A stretch of DNA of 64,000 nucleotides from Petunia secreta (lineage: Eukaryota > Streptophyta > Magnoliopsida > Solanales > Solanaceae), in assembly GCA_029990175.1 (NCBI GenBank), contig JARKIP010000042.1, positions 620,001 to 684,000 on the forward strand, written 5' to 3'. The translations under genes and the position numbers were made by a program. The notes below the pieces were generated by a model that had not been told where the DNA came from, did no database searches, and saw nothing but the letters and a program-made list of their open reading frames with translations. Positions 22,662 through 35,900 of the stretch are shown in pieces; position 1 is the first letter of the stretch; the number at the start of each line of letters is the position of its first letter.

Positions 22662-25317
22662 TCACTCTTCGGTACTTGAAGTCTCAGCTTCAGGGCCTTT
22701 TTCCTCATCATCAGATTTATCATCTGAGCTTTCACTGCTCGAAGGGAGTTTGTCCATAAGTTTCTGGGCCTTCGCAGCGTCGTTTTCTGCCTTGGCTAAC
22801 TCTGCATCCAGATTCGCCCCAGCTTGGCATTGTTTGAGAGTCTTCAACTTTGTTTAGATAACAGCCCAATTCTTGTAAACTTTGGCCCTTGTTGCTCTCA
22901 TTTTCTTCTTCGACGAGGAAGACGCTATTTTACCCCGAAGGGTCTCAATCTCAGCCTGGAGCAGTTTCTTTTCCTCAGCTAGCTCATTTATTTTGAGGAA
23001 GTTTTCGTTCAGCTTGGAGTGATACTTCTCAGCATTTTTGGTGATGTTAGTGTTTGCCTCAGTAGTTACTCTTTTCTGCTCGGCTTCTAGCTCGGCGTTG
23101 CAAGTCTCCTTCAAGGCTGCCATTCTGGCCTTGGCGGAAGATACAGCCTCGCGAGTATTAGCCGCCTCGAGGTTAGATTTGTCAGCAGCCTTCCAAGCCT
23201 CATCTAATTCAATTTTGGCATCAAACAGTCGTTTTTCCAGATCGACTATTCGAGATTCAAGGCCACTTCTTGTGTGGTTCCATTCATCTTAAGTCTTCTT
23301 AAGGATGGAAACTCGGTCGGCCTCAATCTCAGCAGCTCTAATGGAATAGATGTACCCCTGTAAAGATTTAGTTAAGGAGTTAGAGCAAGAAAGAAGAATA
23401 GTGGAAACTAAAAAATATGAAGTAAGGATACCTGAATTGCATGCTGAGCAGCGTCGGCCATCAAATCGGCCATAGGTGTGATCTCCCGAGGCGTTCTCGT
23501 TCCAGTGGCCTGAGGAGTCCTCTGCAGTTGGTTGGGACAACATCATCGTTTAAAAGGCATAGGTCGGAGGGAAGTTCGATGCTCCTAGCTTGCCTTCGAG
23601 GAACCGAGTCATGAGCAGGCTTGGAAGCAGCTCGTGAAGCCCTCTCTTCATCACAAGGGGGCCTATCCACGCTCTTTTCTATATTAGCCGATGAAGGGAT
23701 TGTCTCTTAAACTTTATCAGCCGGTTGAGTCGGCTCCTCGAGGTTGATAATATAAATCTCCCTTTGAGCCTCCTCCTCTTCTGGCTCATCAATCAAACCT
23801 TTACAAGAAGGAGTAGCAGCCTCGGGGTTGATATTTTCCTCCACTCTGGCTCGCTTGGCCCTGGTGGACTTCTTCGAAGCTTGCCTTTTCCTATTTGGAG
23901 CTTTAAAAGAGAGAGAAAATAAAGGGATTTACTGAAGAATGATGGGTTAAGTGTTAAAAGAAAAGAGAAGATGTGATTACCCTGGCCTGATGGCACCTCA
24001 GGAGAAGTCTTTTCTTCTTTCTTTTTCTCTTTCTTCTTCTCGAGGTTTCCAACTAAACCTTCGAGCTCACCCAAAGCTTCCCCAGTCTTGGGGATTTTCT
24101 ACTTCTTGTCCTCTTTGTTTTTCTTCTTTTTCTCCTTCAGTTCAGTAACCGCTCTATTAGGAAGACCTACAAAAGGCAGAATAAAGATGAGTAAGGAAAA
24201 AATCTTAGAAGGAAAATTCGACAGAGGCGACGTGTGACTTACCATGACGCTTGCATGTCCATTGGTTTTTACTCCTTAATAATGGCTTGCACCCAAGCAG
24301 TCAAGTTGTCTAGGAGTAATCCGGGTTGACTCGGCTAAAGAAGTCAAAGCAAAAAATTTAGAAATAAAGAGTTATGAAGAGGAAAGTTATTGAAGCCAGC
24401 CGAGGAAAATGCTTAGGTGTTCGGTTCCACCGCTCGGAAAAACCAGGCTTCAAGGATAGAATATTGTTGGAAAGTAAAACGAAGCGATCGTTCCATCCAC
24501 GGTCTTTAGTGTCCTCGCCTTTTGTGATCAGCGAGAATTTGCCTTGCTTGTTGAGTTGAACAATCTCATCCTTATGCAATGTGGGAAAAAAGAGGTAGAT
24601 AAAATGATGCAAAGTGACCTGCTCTTTTGCTCATATAATCAAGGCACTGTATAACCCTCCAGAACCCGGGACCAATCTGAGCTATGCACAAGTTATAGGT
24701 TCGGTAGAAAGTGTCCAAAACCTCGTGAATGGGTAGAGTGAATCCTATTCTGAAGGAGTAAGTATACATAAAAGAACTCCCCTCCACTCTATCACAGGTT
24801 CGGCTCTTCGGGGCAGAGATACTAACCTGGACCTCGAGGCCTATTTACAGTCCTTCCGAACCAAATGAATATTGGATTGTGTGATTAAGCTCGGCGTGTT
24901 TTAAACTAGAATATTTCTATTCCTTTTAATATCAGCCTCGGTCTGGCCCTACATCATGAAATCACTTGAAAAGGTCGAGCATTGAGGGTATGACATCGTG
25001 AGGCGTGAGCTCTTTTAAGGGGGATTTTTTTTCTCGGGTTTTGGAATTTCTGCTCCGGTGTCGCCAACTTCTAAGGCGGCGTTTTCTTCTTCACCACCTG
25101 TTTCCTCAATGTTGTCGCGGTTGGCAGTGGCTTTGCACTGCCTTGGGTTTAAACCACTAGGGTATAATGTTGCTTCTGTGTTGTCATCCGACGTTGGAAT
25201 AATATTTAAAGGCACCGGGACGTTTACTAGCTCATCGCCGACGACCGTGGTGGCAACTTCAGGGACCCTTTCTTCAGAGGCACCTGAGCAATTTTGCACA
25301 GAGTCCTTTGCAGACAT
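22662..25317 (-). pseudogene. Antisense extra ORF of the Tat element, broken
   Basis: Extra coding region on the opposite strand, between integrase and the 3' LTR. It starts with ATG at 25317 (MSAKDSVQNCSGASEERVPE, acidic, open to 25015). Broken frames then carry IKRNRNILV and ITQSNIHLV (about 24890-24960), KFSLITKGEDTKDRGWNDRF with VLLSNN (24612-24358) and Lys/Glu-rich stretches (24074-23793). The C-terminal part is a coiled coil (23292-22854, ELAEEKKLLQAEIETLRGK) with a Ser/acidic tail (SSSESSDDKSDDEEKG) ending at 22662. Antisense extra ORFs in this position are known for plant Tat elements; the function is unknown. Introns could explain part of the fragmentation, but several breaks look like mutations. 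Confidence 0.6.
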
Positions 25318-25650
25318 TTTTTGCTAGAAGATTGGTGATGTTCTTTCTTAACTGAGATTCAAGAAGAAGGAACTCAAGATGTAATTTTTCTATGGAAATT
25401 CACTGTTGATTGAAAAATTGAAAGTGAGGAGGAAGGAAGACAAGTTGGGATATATATAGTGGAGAAATCATCATTACATTTACATGGATAAGGAGGAACG
25501 AAGAGCCAGACCTAATCAACGGATGCCACGTGTGATGGATGGGAATATGGAGTGACAACCACCATTTTCAAATTTCATAGTACACGTGTGACCACGTCGA
25601 TTTCCCGCTCAAATTCATTCCGCTCCTCAGAATTTCTATCAACTACTCGA

Positions 25651-25665
25651 GGAATGGGGGGACTA
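25651..25665 (+). promoter_or_regulatory. Tat polypurine tract
   Basis: GGAATGGGGGGACTA lies two bases before the 3' LTR and would prime plus-strand DNA synthesis. Confidence 0.75.
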
Positions 25666-25667
25666 TC

Positions 25668-26183
25668 TGTATTGGGTGAAAAATCAGCTTTGCCTTAGGC
25701 TCAGAGCTCGAGGCATGCCTTAACGAAAACATGTTGATCTGACTCCCCAGAGGAGAACCGACGGCAAGGTGCGTCGGCAAGCCTTGATTAAGTTTATGCC
25801 TCGAGCTCGTGGAGGCTTGGTTCCCCGAGGCGATTGATACGGCCCTCGGGGAAGCCGTTACTCTATGGAGCGGTTAATGCTGTAACCGTTGCCTATAATT
25901 GCCACATTAAAAAGGAAGATCATGGGCTGGTAATAATTGAACGTGAAGTAAATGGCTCTTAATTGTATTTGTTGTTCCTTCATCCTTGTATGCTATAAAT
26001 AGTCACTTGGTAATTATGTAAAAAAATCCAGAAAATAATCAACAAATATTTACTTTTGTCTTATTGCTATCGTTCAAATTTCCTTACTGTGCTTCTTGTT
26101 ATTTTTTGACTTTGATACGAACGATTGCTTATTAACCCAAAACAAATTCGATTTATTGTCCTAATCAGATTTAGGCCAACACA
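25668..26183 (+). repeat. Tat element 3' LTR
   Basis: 516 bases with the same ends as the 5' LTR and the same TATAAATAGTCACTTGG promoter-like core. By eye about 8% different from its partner. Confidence 0.93.
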
Positions 26184-27434
26184 AGTTCCATAGCAAGTAT
26201 TGAGTTGCTCAGTTAAACTCATATTCACATTGCAATTGAGATACAATGTGATGACCATTCCATTATTGTTTTAGTTGAACTTAGAAGTGGGCAATATTTT
26301 TTCTCATAATCGACATTTTATTATATGAAGTTTACTAAGAGTATCGTTTAAAGAAAAAAGAAACGGGATGATAAAACTAGCTGCTGGACTAAATTTTTAC
26401 TTTTATTTAACCTACCTTTGAATCTGATTTGTCAGGTAATTCTATCTACTTACAAGAAAAAAGTAATCCTTGCTTGTCCACACTTTTCCAATCTTTAAGA
26501 AGATGTACTGTCATTTACCTTTAAATATATCAAAAGGTTTTAATCTATCTTCGACTTTGAACTCATCTTTAATACTCCATTTATATCTCAATAACCATGT
26601 TGGATAGATAGGACCACATAAAATGCACTGGAAGAGGTATTGTCGGGTTTCTCAATAGTATTGGCTTGAAAGAGAAGGGTCAAGATTGGTTGACAATCAT
26701 CATAAAAATAATCTATGATGAATTTTGAATTCTAAATTCGCCATTAATATGCACTTCTAGTGAGCCTCAATAAAGCTTAATGAATATTAAGGATCATACA
26801 CTTCATCTCAGCTAGTTTCGGTTGAGACAGGATAGATACTTCGTAGCAAGATATCAAAACAACTTGTTCCATTTAGTTTTATGATGCAGTTGTTGAATAG
26901 TAACTTTTTTCAACACAACCTACTGTTGTTAGTATGTTATTTTCATCTTTATGATAATTATTGTTCCTTGGATCATAACATTTTAGATGAGTAAATGCCA
27001 TGATCTTTTTGTGTGTGTGTGTGTGTGGGGGGGGGGGCACCTTGAGTATGTATATAAGGCTATGAACCTGAGCATACCATGAACAGGTCCAGATCCAACC
27101 TAGTGGCTACCCTCATGAATTACTAACAATAGGTGATGTATTTATATTGATGAATATTTGGATATAATGAAGCTCTTTAGAAGTTACAAAATATAAGTTT
27201 GGAAATTGTAGTCCCCTTATTCTTGGCAATCATAAGCTTGAATTTATTTCAGATAGTATTCACCATTTACAACAACGGCATAGAACAGAGAAAGAAGTTT
27301 TTGAAAAATAGAACAGTTGAGAAACCTAGGAATTTTTTCAATATTCTACTTAAAATCTTACAGAAGCTGAACTCCATATGATATTACTTTCTAGTCCTTA
27401 TTTTTTATGGAAAGAAAAAGCATCTACTAAGAGC
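26184..27434. other. Intergenic DNA with a GT/G microsatellite
   Basis: No gene recognised. A (GT)n run leads directly into a run of about 12 G at 27012-27037. The rest is AT-rich and unremarkable. Confidence 0.5.
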
Positions 27435-28606
27435 TTAGACATTGCCTTTGACAGCAGAACTGTATCCACTTTGAATGTCATTATACTTATCACATGGCAT
27501 GATACCTCCATATTTTTAAGAACCCTTAGCAAATGGCAGAACTTGTGATGTCAACTGTTGCTTTAGAACATAACCATCCTCTGCAGCTGTCTTTGAAGCT
27601 GGTAATCCAATATAAAGATCTTTTTAACAAGAAAAGATGATGTCCATTTCTTCCATGAGTTCTTGAAAGTATCAGGACTTCCAGAATTAAACTCACATGG
27701 AGGATTATTGTAAAATTGAACCCCAACAAAGTCGAAAAGGCCAGTATTAAGTGTTTTCCCTAGCCATAGGTCAAGGAATGGACATTGTGGTGCTGCAGTC
27801 AGGTAAATTTTTTTACCTTATTGGCTATAACTTGACAGTTTTTGCGCTAATGTTCATAATATTGTGATTGTCCCTTTCCAATATCGAATCAACATCATCT
27901 AACACAACATCGTCTAGTGGCCAAGAATTTGCATGGCCCCCGAGAAAATGGTTCCACAAATAATCAGCCACTTGATTGGCATCATCGGCTGATGTTAAGG
28001 CTATAGCTGCCTTCACCACCTTTAGTGGAAGGTATGACCTTGTCAATACATAATATAATTAAATAATTTGAAGTGTACTCTTACTGATAGTTTAAACTTT
28101 TATATGAGGAAGACATTCAATATCACATTTTACATGGTATTGGAGCAGACAAGAGGTTTTGGGTTTAAATAAATCTCACCATCACCCAAAAGGAACAAGA
28201 TCACGTGTTTAGCTCATAAAAAAAATAAAGCTCACACGTGGGAGAGAAATTTGAGATATAATATAATTATTTAAAAGTATGATATGTCGAACCGCTTAAA
28301 CTTAAATAATTAAAAGTGTGCTCAGTACCTTAATCCCTTGGCTTTGGCATTGCTTGATGCTGTTGCTCAATTTTTGACAGCCACCTGATGAGGGGTCACA
28401 GTGGCCTGCTAAATTGAGTTGAGGAGTTTGGCCATTGCCAAATATTGGGAGGAAAGCTATGTTGACAATCTCATACAGTCTAGAGGAACATGTGTCTCTT
28501 CTATTTCATATTGGCCCCAATACACTACAATTCCAGCTTCCAATATCATCAGTCCAAGAAACATAATTAGACTTAAAAATAATAACTCACAAACTTTAGA
28601 TCCCAT
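27435..28606 (-). pseudogene. Class III chitinase (GH18, hevamine-like), minus-strand copy
   Basis: Reads from ATG at 28606-28604 through a signal peptide (MGSKVCELLFLSLIMFLGLM) into AGIVVYWGQYE, the start of mature class III chitinases. SIKQCQSQGIKV (about 28320) is followed by an insertion of about 250 bases, then GGEGSYSL and SADDANQVADYLWNHFLGG (28035-27930). The catalytic segment reads LDDVDSILERDN instead of LDGIDFDIEGG, so the active-site pattern is lost. LTAAPQCPF, FYNNPPCEF, IGLPASKTAAEDG and KYGGIMPCDKYND lead to the stop at 27435. Frameshifts and a stop (GS*KYGG) mark a pseudogene. Class III chitinases are secreted enzymes that cut chitin; this copy should not. Confidence 0.9.
28050..28318. 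mobile_element. Small insertion in chitinase pseudogene, possibly TRIM-like
   Basis: About 260 bases interrupt a normally intronless gene between IKV and GGEGSYS. On the plus strand the two ends share similar words (AATAATTTGAAGTGTACTC and AATAATTAAAAGTGTGCTC), and ACA followed by TGGTATTGGAGCAGAC near 28133 resembles an LTR end plus a tRNA-Met PBS. A tiny LTR-type element fits, but the direct ends are short and I am not certain. Confidence 0.35.
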
Positions 28607-29678
28607 ATTTTTAAATTCTAATAACCTTTAGGATTCATCAAGCTTGATGATTATAATAAACTAAGTTCACCCTAATATATGAACCAAAAAAAGCCAAAAT
28701 AACTGAACATGGAAATTTAAACTCAAGATTCGGCAGTCAATCCTATAAATGTTACATCTAACTTTTCATGCATTTTCCTCAGGCTCAACAGCTGTATGTA
28801 GTACATGCTCGTTTGAACTGCTGACTTGCCTTTGTGAAAGAAAGTACATCTCTTTAAAATTGGAGTTTTATTGCGAATTCTAGGTTTGTACAAGATAGTG
28901 TGTGCATCCTTTATCATCTTCAAGAAGTGGGGAGCCCTAAACTTGAGGCAATTAACAATTTGACAGTTTAGTAGACCAAGACCAAATTAGTTGCTTGACT
29001 TGTTAATTCTCTATAACAAATTTTAAATCAAGTTTAAGAAAATGACTGAACAATAGTCTACTTTTGCTTTCCCTTAGTTCTTGATTACATCTATTTATGG
29101 GTTTATGAAAAAGATCAGGTCTGCACATGAACTAAAGACATAACTAAGTAAATGAAAGTCTATATATTATCTACTAGCTTAATCTTTAAGTGAGGTGATA
29201 CACAAAAGAGGTTTTTTTTTTTTTTTTTTTTTTGAAAAACTAACCGAACAAAACGAATATAACATTCCAATATATGTCCTTTTTTTTTTTTTTTTTTTGG
29301 CGAATGATTTTGCAGCTTTTATTTAAGTTTTTATTCCACTAATCATAAGGTTCACGTCAGAGAATTTATATATGAATCTGAATACCCGAATATTTTAAAA
29401 ATAGAAGTTGGTTTAAGTCGAGCATAAAAAGGCAACCTCTAAAAGCATCAAGCTGTCATGGACATAACTTCTAGCGCGAAATAATATTTTATGCGCACAT
29501 GTATCATTAGCTTGTTTATTTAATATTGTTTAGCAGTTAAGATCGAACTGTCACCCATGCATACTTGGTACAAGAACAAGATAACAATGTTTCTAGAACT
29601 TTATCAATAAAAGGCATGCAACATTGGCCATGTTTCAGCAAAAAACAAGAATCAGTTTACTAATTGAAAAGCAAAAAT
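28607..29678. promoter_or_regulatory. Divergent upstream region of two chitinase pseudogenes
   Basis: 1.07 kb separates the start codons of the head-to-head chitinase copies. It contains long T-runs (about 29213-29233 and 29281-29299) and AT-rich DNA. TATCAATAAAAGG near 29604 could be a TATA-like site for the plus-strand copy. No other gene is seen. Confidence 0.4.
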
Positions 29679-30012
29679 ATGACACTCATCAAGACTCCTC
29701 TTTTGCTAGCTTTTGTTCAAATATTGTTGATACTAGCACTAGTAGTGAATTTTGAAGGAGGAGGAATAGCTATCTACTGGGGACAAAATCTTTATGAAGG
29801 GACACTAGCTGAGACTTGTGCCACTATGAACTACGAATTCGTGAATATAGCATTTCTTGCAACATTTGGTGGTGGCCTAAAGCCAATGATAAATCTTGCT
29901 GGCCATTGTGATCCATATACTATTAATGGATGTGTTAACATAAGCTCTCAAATAGAATCATGTCAAGGAAAAGGAATCAAAGTTATGTTATCAATTGGTG
30001 GAGCTTCAGGTG

Positions 30013-31376
30013 TGATCCACACTCAATCTTACACCATTAATAGTGAAGGGCGGTCGTCAAAGTATAATACCCGATGTGAGTCGGGGACGATTTCCCAAGG
30101 GAACTAGCACGTCAAGTGAGAGAGTTGCAAATAGATATTCAAATGCGGTTTAGTATTGAGTCCTAGAAGTATGATTTGTTTGATGAAAACTATGATTAAT
30201 TCTAAAGTGTAAGCAATTAAACGAATAAGTTGTTCGATATTACTAGACTAGGGGTGCAACCAACTAATAGTGATTTCCAACCAACGGGTGTCTTTACTTC
30301 ACTTTTCCAACACAAGTATAATTATGGTCGAGCATTCCAATCGTGATCTCTAGAATCCTTCCGGCCTAAGAGATATCTTTCACAACCCGCTCGTCAAAGC
30401 CTTAATTGAATGCTTAAAGCACTACTCAATGACCCGAGGAAAGGAGACCTCTTCCGAGCGTAACTCCTTTTAGATGAGTTAGTCTATATGAATAGCCTAT
30501 CAACTCAAATCCTCGCCAACTCCACTATTCTACACTAGTTAATCTCTTCCGAGTCTTTAACTAGCAATGTAGACAAGAAATCCCAAATATCATGGATTTT
30601 GGGATTTTGATGCTATTGTAATGGGGAGTTGGATAATTGTTACTTGTGTTATAGTTAGTGAAATAGAACAACACCCATTAATTTTCTATCACAATAGCAT
30701 AATTGCACCCCTAGTTATGAGTTTAGCTACTCATAACTAGGGTTTGAATCATAGTAATAAAGATGTAATGAAAAGATAAAATCATGTTGGACATAAGATT
30801 GAATTGATATATGGAATCAAGATTCAAAGTTACAAGATTAGAAGCTTACAAAATGATGTTAAGTCTCCTACTTGGCTCCCAAAATCGTCCAAAATATAGA
30901 GTAAAATGTAATGTAAGTGTTGAGTAATAAAACCCTCACTTTCCTATTTATACTCCTAAGAAAATTACACAAAAATTCTTCTTCCGTCCCAATTGTGCTG
31001 GCCGATTGTGCTGACCGCACAATATTGTGCTGGCCGCACAATTCCTTGAAAACTTGAAGTGTTGTTGTTCGATTTTGCATTCTTGTGCTAAGCATTGTGC
31101 TATCGCACAATATTGTGCTAAGCATTGTGCTATCGTACAATATTGTGCGGAGCCGCACAAATTCTTGAAAACTTGTTCCATTTCGCACGACTCCAACTTC
31201 GACTCGACTCGGCCTTCTTTTGTGTTCTTTCCGCTCAGTTTCTGGCCTCGAGCGTTTAAACAAAGTAGCACATGGAATCATGCAATATTACATAAGGATT
31301 GGTCGTGAAATTAGCTTAAAAACACGTAAAGTTCCTATAAAGGAAGGCTCAAAGTCGGTAAAATGCCGACTTATCA
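30013..31376 (-). repeat. Athila element 3' LTR (minus orientation)
   Basis: 1,364 bases, same ends as the other LTR. GCACAA/TTGTGC words cluster at about 30990-31165. Confidence 0.95.
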
Positions 31377-31420
31377 ACACCCCCAAACTAGAACTTTTAC
31401 TTGTCCTCAAGCAAAACACA
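31377..31420 (-). promoter_or_regulatory. Athila polypurine tract with adjacent hairpin
   Basis: On the element strand CTAGTTTGGGGGTGT abuts the 3' LTR and serves as PPT. Immediately upstream in element sense is an imperfect hairpin (31396-31415, stem CTTG/CAAG extended across one mismatch, loop TCCT). Confidence 0.75.
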
Positions 31421-31709
31421 CTTCAATGGTCCCCAAGTTGCAATTCATCAATTCATGCATTTTTTCATTAAAGCAACAACACGCCAAAACTCTATTCAAG
31501 TTCTACAACTAATGACATTGGTTGGTGCCAACAATTAAGCCAAGCCATGTGAGCATAACTCCCATATACAAAACATCAAAGAAAGCAAACATGCCATGAC
31601 ACAAGATTTTCAAAGTTTGCCTCTTCATCACAAGACTTCACTTCTTTACTTGCTCACCTCAATTGAAAAGTGAAACACAAGTCCTCAACTCAACTTCACA
31701 AGTGCCCTC

Positions 31710-32977
31710 TGACAACGCTCAACACACACCTCGGTTTGAGGTATGAACGGTCATCGTAATACAATTTACCCAACTAGGAGTCGGGGTCGAATCCACAAGG
31801 AACAAAGTGATGCGATCAAAGTAGTGGAGGAACTAAACCTATTTGACAAAGCCAAACTAGGATAACGAGGTGATGGAACGATATTAACAACTACAAACTA
31901 TACTAGGAAAGCAAGTAAATGTGATCTATGGCCTTCTCACAACCAAGGAAGTCAAGTTTTGAGCCTAGGATACAATTATAGCACGGGGTTTATATATTAT
32001 GGCCGAGTCGTTCTAATGTAATCCCTAGAATCCTTCCGGCCTAGAAGGGATTTACCTCAACGACGCTCGTCAAAGCCATGGTTGAGCTTATAAAGCACTA
32101 CCCATTACCCGAGGAAAGAAGACCTCTTCCGAGCGTAACTTCTTTTAAATGAGTTAGTCTATGAAATAGCCTATCAACCCAAATCCTCGCTAGCTTCACT
32201 ATTCTACGCTAACTAATGTCTCCCGAGTCTTTAATTAGCAAAGTAGACGGGCAACTCAAGTGTCACGAGCACAAGAGTCAAGCAATCAAAACAATGGAAG
32301 CTAGATAATCAAAACCCAACAATATAAATTTCTAGTCATGACTCATTCATATATTCATGTCCAAATCATATCAATTAATAACATAAATAGCCATGAAATA
32401 TATTCACAAAATCAATTCTTCAATAACATCAACAACACCCAATATATTCAATACAAAACATGAAAGTAAAGAAAGCAGTACTAATGGTTGAGAATTTCTC
32501 AATGGGTTGCTCCAAATCTTCACCCTCTTGGTGTTCTTGTTGATGGATCCTTGCTCCAAGATTGGAAAAATAGCCAAAAGATATGTACAAATGAAAGCTA
32601 CAAACTATTTATGTATTGCCAAAATGAAATACCATCATTTTCCAAAATTCTCCCTAGGTTAAAATGAAGAAATTCTGATTTTTCACGCCATAGCCACCCT
32701 GGTACCAAAAGTTTACCCGATAGCAACTTTATCACTGCTCAACTTAGTCACTGTTTCATGCATAGCCACTTTTCTGCTGCGTTTTTCACAGACTAGCCAG
32801 TTTTCTTCTTTTTCTTCAACTTGGCTTCTTTTTGACTTGTTTCTTCCATAACTCTTCTCCAACATATTCAACCTACAAAATGCAATAAAACCATGATAAG
32901 TGCACTTATTTCATCAATTTAACACAACAATAGCTCAAGTACAAGTATGTAATGTGTGGTATTTTAGCAACACATCA
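31710..32977 (-). repeat. Nested element 3' LTR
   Basis: 1,268 bases, TGACAACGCTCAAC to AACACATCA on the plus strand. Unlike the host LTR, it lacks the GCACAA array. Confidence 0.95.
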
Positions 32978-35900
32978 CACCCCCAAACTTAAACTATTGC
33001 TTGTCCTCAAGCAAAGTACACACAACTAAATTCCAAATTGCATTTCAATCTATTCATGCACCTTTTTACTAAAGCCACAACAAGTCAAATGGCATCGGTT
33101 GGTGCCAACAATTAAGCCAAGCCATGTGAACTACACTTTCTTTTTCAAACCACTATATTTTCAAACCAAGTACTCATCAATGATACAAATCAAAAGGCAA
33201 TCAAGTCATGACACTAGACTTTCAAAGTTTGCCTCTTTGTCACAAGAGCTCACTTCTTTGCTCTCTTACCTCAATTGGAAAATGAAATAAAGTCCTCAAC
33301 TCAACTTCACAAGTGCCCTCACCACTCAAGAGAATATCCCAACCACAAAAATGCAATGACAACACAAATGGGATTAATGATAGGAAGAATTCACTCACTC
33401 TCTCAGAAGAAGTTCATCATGCACGCTAAAGATTCATAAGCTTGCCCTTTGTGTACCTCTCCACTAATGTAGGAGTGCTTGATCCGAAATCAATTAGGAC
33501 TTTGTTAGGGTTGTAATGTAGGCTTTTGGTTAAAGGTGGGGTAACATTTGGGCAAATAGAGACTACACACCTCCTTGAGCACTACATCATACAAAAATTT
33601 AAGGCACACTTCATTTTTTTTTTTTTTTGCACTTACACCTTGCTAAATCGAGGATTATACACTAGTCTTTCCCCTCTTTATTCATCAATTCTCTTTTTCT
33701 TTCTTTTCTTTCACTTACTTCTTTTTGTTTCTTTTCTCTTTCCTTTCTTTTTCTCTTTTTTTTTTATTCAACTCACTTTTGTTGCTCTTTCTTTTCTTTT
33801 CTTTTCTTTTCTTTTCTTTTCTTTTGATTTTCTTTAACTTCCACACTTTCACCATAACTCGTGCCACCCCCAAACTTAGGCTTTTGCCTAAGTTGCACGT
33901 CTTTCAATGCACTCAAGGAGGTAGGACCAAAAAGAGGGTTAGTGCTTTAAGCGCTTAGAATTGGTCCGGGTTAATAATGTGATTGCCAAAAGAAAGGATA
34001 TTAAGCTCAAAGGGGTTGACTAAGGTTATAATGCAAGGGTAGACTTTTTAGGTTACTAGCGGTCCAAAGAAAGCCTAAAATCATTTTTCAAGTCAAGTAC
34101 CACCTAGGATTTTGCCTTGAAGCACACTTAGGGCAAGTTCTAGATCAAGAAGCACACACATGAACACACCAAAACCTCACCACACATGGCACAAGTAAAG
34201 CAAGGAAAACAAGTATATTCAAGTCCCAATCAAGGCAATTAAGCATCCAAAGTTTACTCATAGCCTAATGAGAGCTAATTAGTGACATAAGAGTCAAAAG
34301 TTGAACTTAAAGATCATAGCACAATTCACCAATTAAATTTTTCTATTCATTTTTCAAAACAAGCTCACATGATAAGGATTAAATAATGGTGGGACCAAAC
34401 ATGCCAAAAATTGGCCAGGGGGCAAAAATCCACAACTACTACTATACTACTATTACTATTAATTAAATCCTAAAGATGCCCGGTTCAACACAATTACTTC
34501 CTTGGAAAAGAACCACGGCAAAGAAAAACCAAGGAAGTTATTTCAAAAATTTCATATAAAAATGGTATTTACAATGAAAATGGTTGTTCGGACCCAGATG
34601 GAGTGTTTGCACCCGAGTGGGATGCCTACGTATCACACAAAGGTGAATCAGATAAAAAGAAGCAACATCCCAAGCGTAGTTCATGGGAGTACTTTTTGTT
34701 TTTGAAAGTTTTTTTCCTTTCTCTTTTTTTTTTTCATTTTTTTTTATAATACTATCTAGGAACACAAATTAAACTAAGAAACAAGAACAAAAGGTTACTT
34801 AAAAAAAAAAATTCTAATATAGAATAAAAATGCTCAAGAAAGATCAATTCTACCAATTTCATCAAGTACATCATATTATCACAATTCATTCAAAAATTAA
34901 GCTCCTCCCCCCAACTTAAAATATTGCCTTGCCCTCAAGGCAACTAAACAAATGAAAAGGCAAAGTTTGAGGGGCTCCCTGAAAAAGAAGTCGTCACTGA
35001 GATTTTTTTTTCTGCTCCATCTTGGACCATTGTAGTTTACTGTCAAGTTCCCTTGTGTTTTAATAGCTTTACTGTTCCAACACCTACAACTCTGACCATT
35101 TTTATGTGAAAGAGTACTAGCTGAAACCAAGTTGCTACTGTCTCTCCCCCAAAATTTGTTAAAGACCAAGTCAGTGAAGAGCATCCAAACCATTTCCTTC
35201 CTGCATTTCATTCACAAAACAGCAAGTATACACTAAACAAGCTGAAGAACATTTGGCATCACATGGTGTAGTTATCAAACACACAATCCTCGCACTTTGG
35301 AAAATTTAACCATGATGGTATTCATGTTCACCATTCAAAAATTGTTTTTAGTTAACAGATTATGCATCAGAACCTTCATGTCAATGTAATTCCATCTCAA
35401 GAGAAAGTTAACAGCTACAAACTCTTCAATAATTTACTCACTTGTTTAAGCAAAAAAAGTCAGGTTATTGCAAAATGCCAGATCACACAGACATGGAATT
35501 CTGGAGTTATCCTAATCATCACAATCTAGAGTCCACATTTGGCATGTAACTACCACACAGAACATCAACAACATTCCCCCATCAAGACAACTATCTAATA
35601 CTTCTTGCCGTTACTCTAGTGTTTAGGCCAAGCTCACATTTATCAAATTTACACCACTCCATCCAATTCGCAACCTCAACCAAATGTAAGAACTTGGAAT
35701 TCTTTTCCAACAAACATACTACAAACAATATATCAAGCACCAATCAAGTAATTCAAACAGTTTGCAACTTTTGATTCGAACAGCTCGCATACAAATATTT
35801 GAGCTCACACCATCACAAGATGTAGTAATCAGTAAGAGAACTAAGCACACAATCATTCTAGCAACAATTGTGAACTATTGAACGTGGCCTATACAACAGC

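Larger units (their letters stand above)
11803..26183 (+). mobile_element. Gypsy LTR retrotransposon of the Tat lineage, split by a CACTA element
   Basis: LTRs at 11803-12334 and 25668-26183 both run TGTATTGGGTGAAAAATCAG to GGCCAACACA. A PBS lies two bases inside the left LTR and a G-rich PPT lies before the right one. The flanking five bases are ATTTC and AGTTC, an imperfect target duplication. Domain order is Gag, protease, RT, RNase H, a second RNase H, integrase, then a long 3' region with antisense coding remnants. Order and dual RNase H mark the Tat lineage. Total length is 14.4 kb, or about 10.5 kb without the CACTA insertion. By eye the LTRs differ by roughly 8% plus an indel, and every domain is broken, so it is an old copy. 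Confidence 0.93.

Noticed and set aside
27012..27037. GT run plus G-run as a regulatory or telomere-like site
   Set aside because: A simple microsatellite followed by a mononucleotide run; no supporting context.
30990..31165. CRISPR-like array of short repeats
   Set aside because: Plant nuclear DNA; repeats are irregular palindromes inside an LTR with no constant repeat or unique spacers.
33526..33960. Phe/Leu-rich frames resembling transmembrane segments
   Set aside because: Produced by the (CTTTT)n pyrimidine tract of the nested element's non-coding region.
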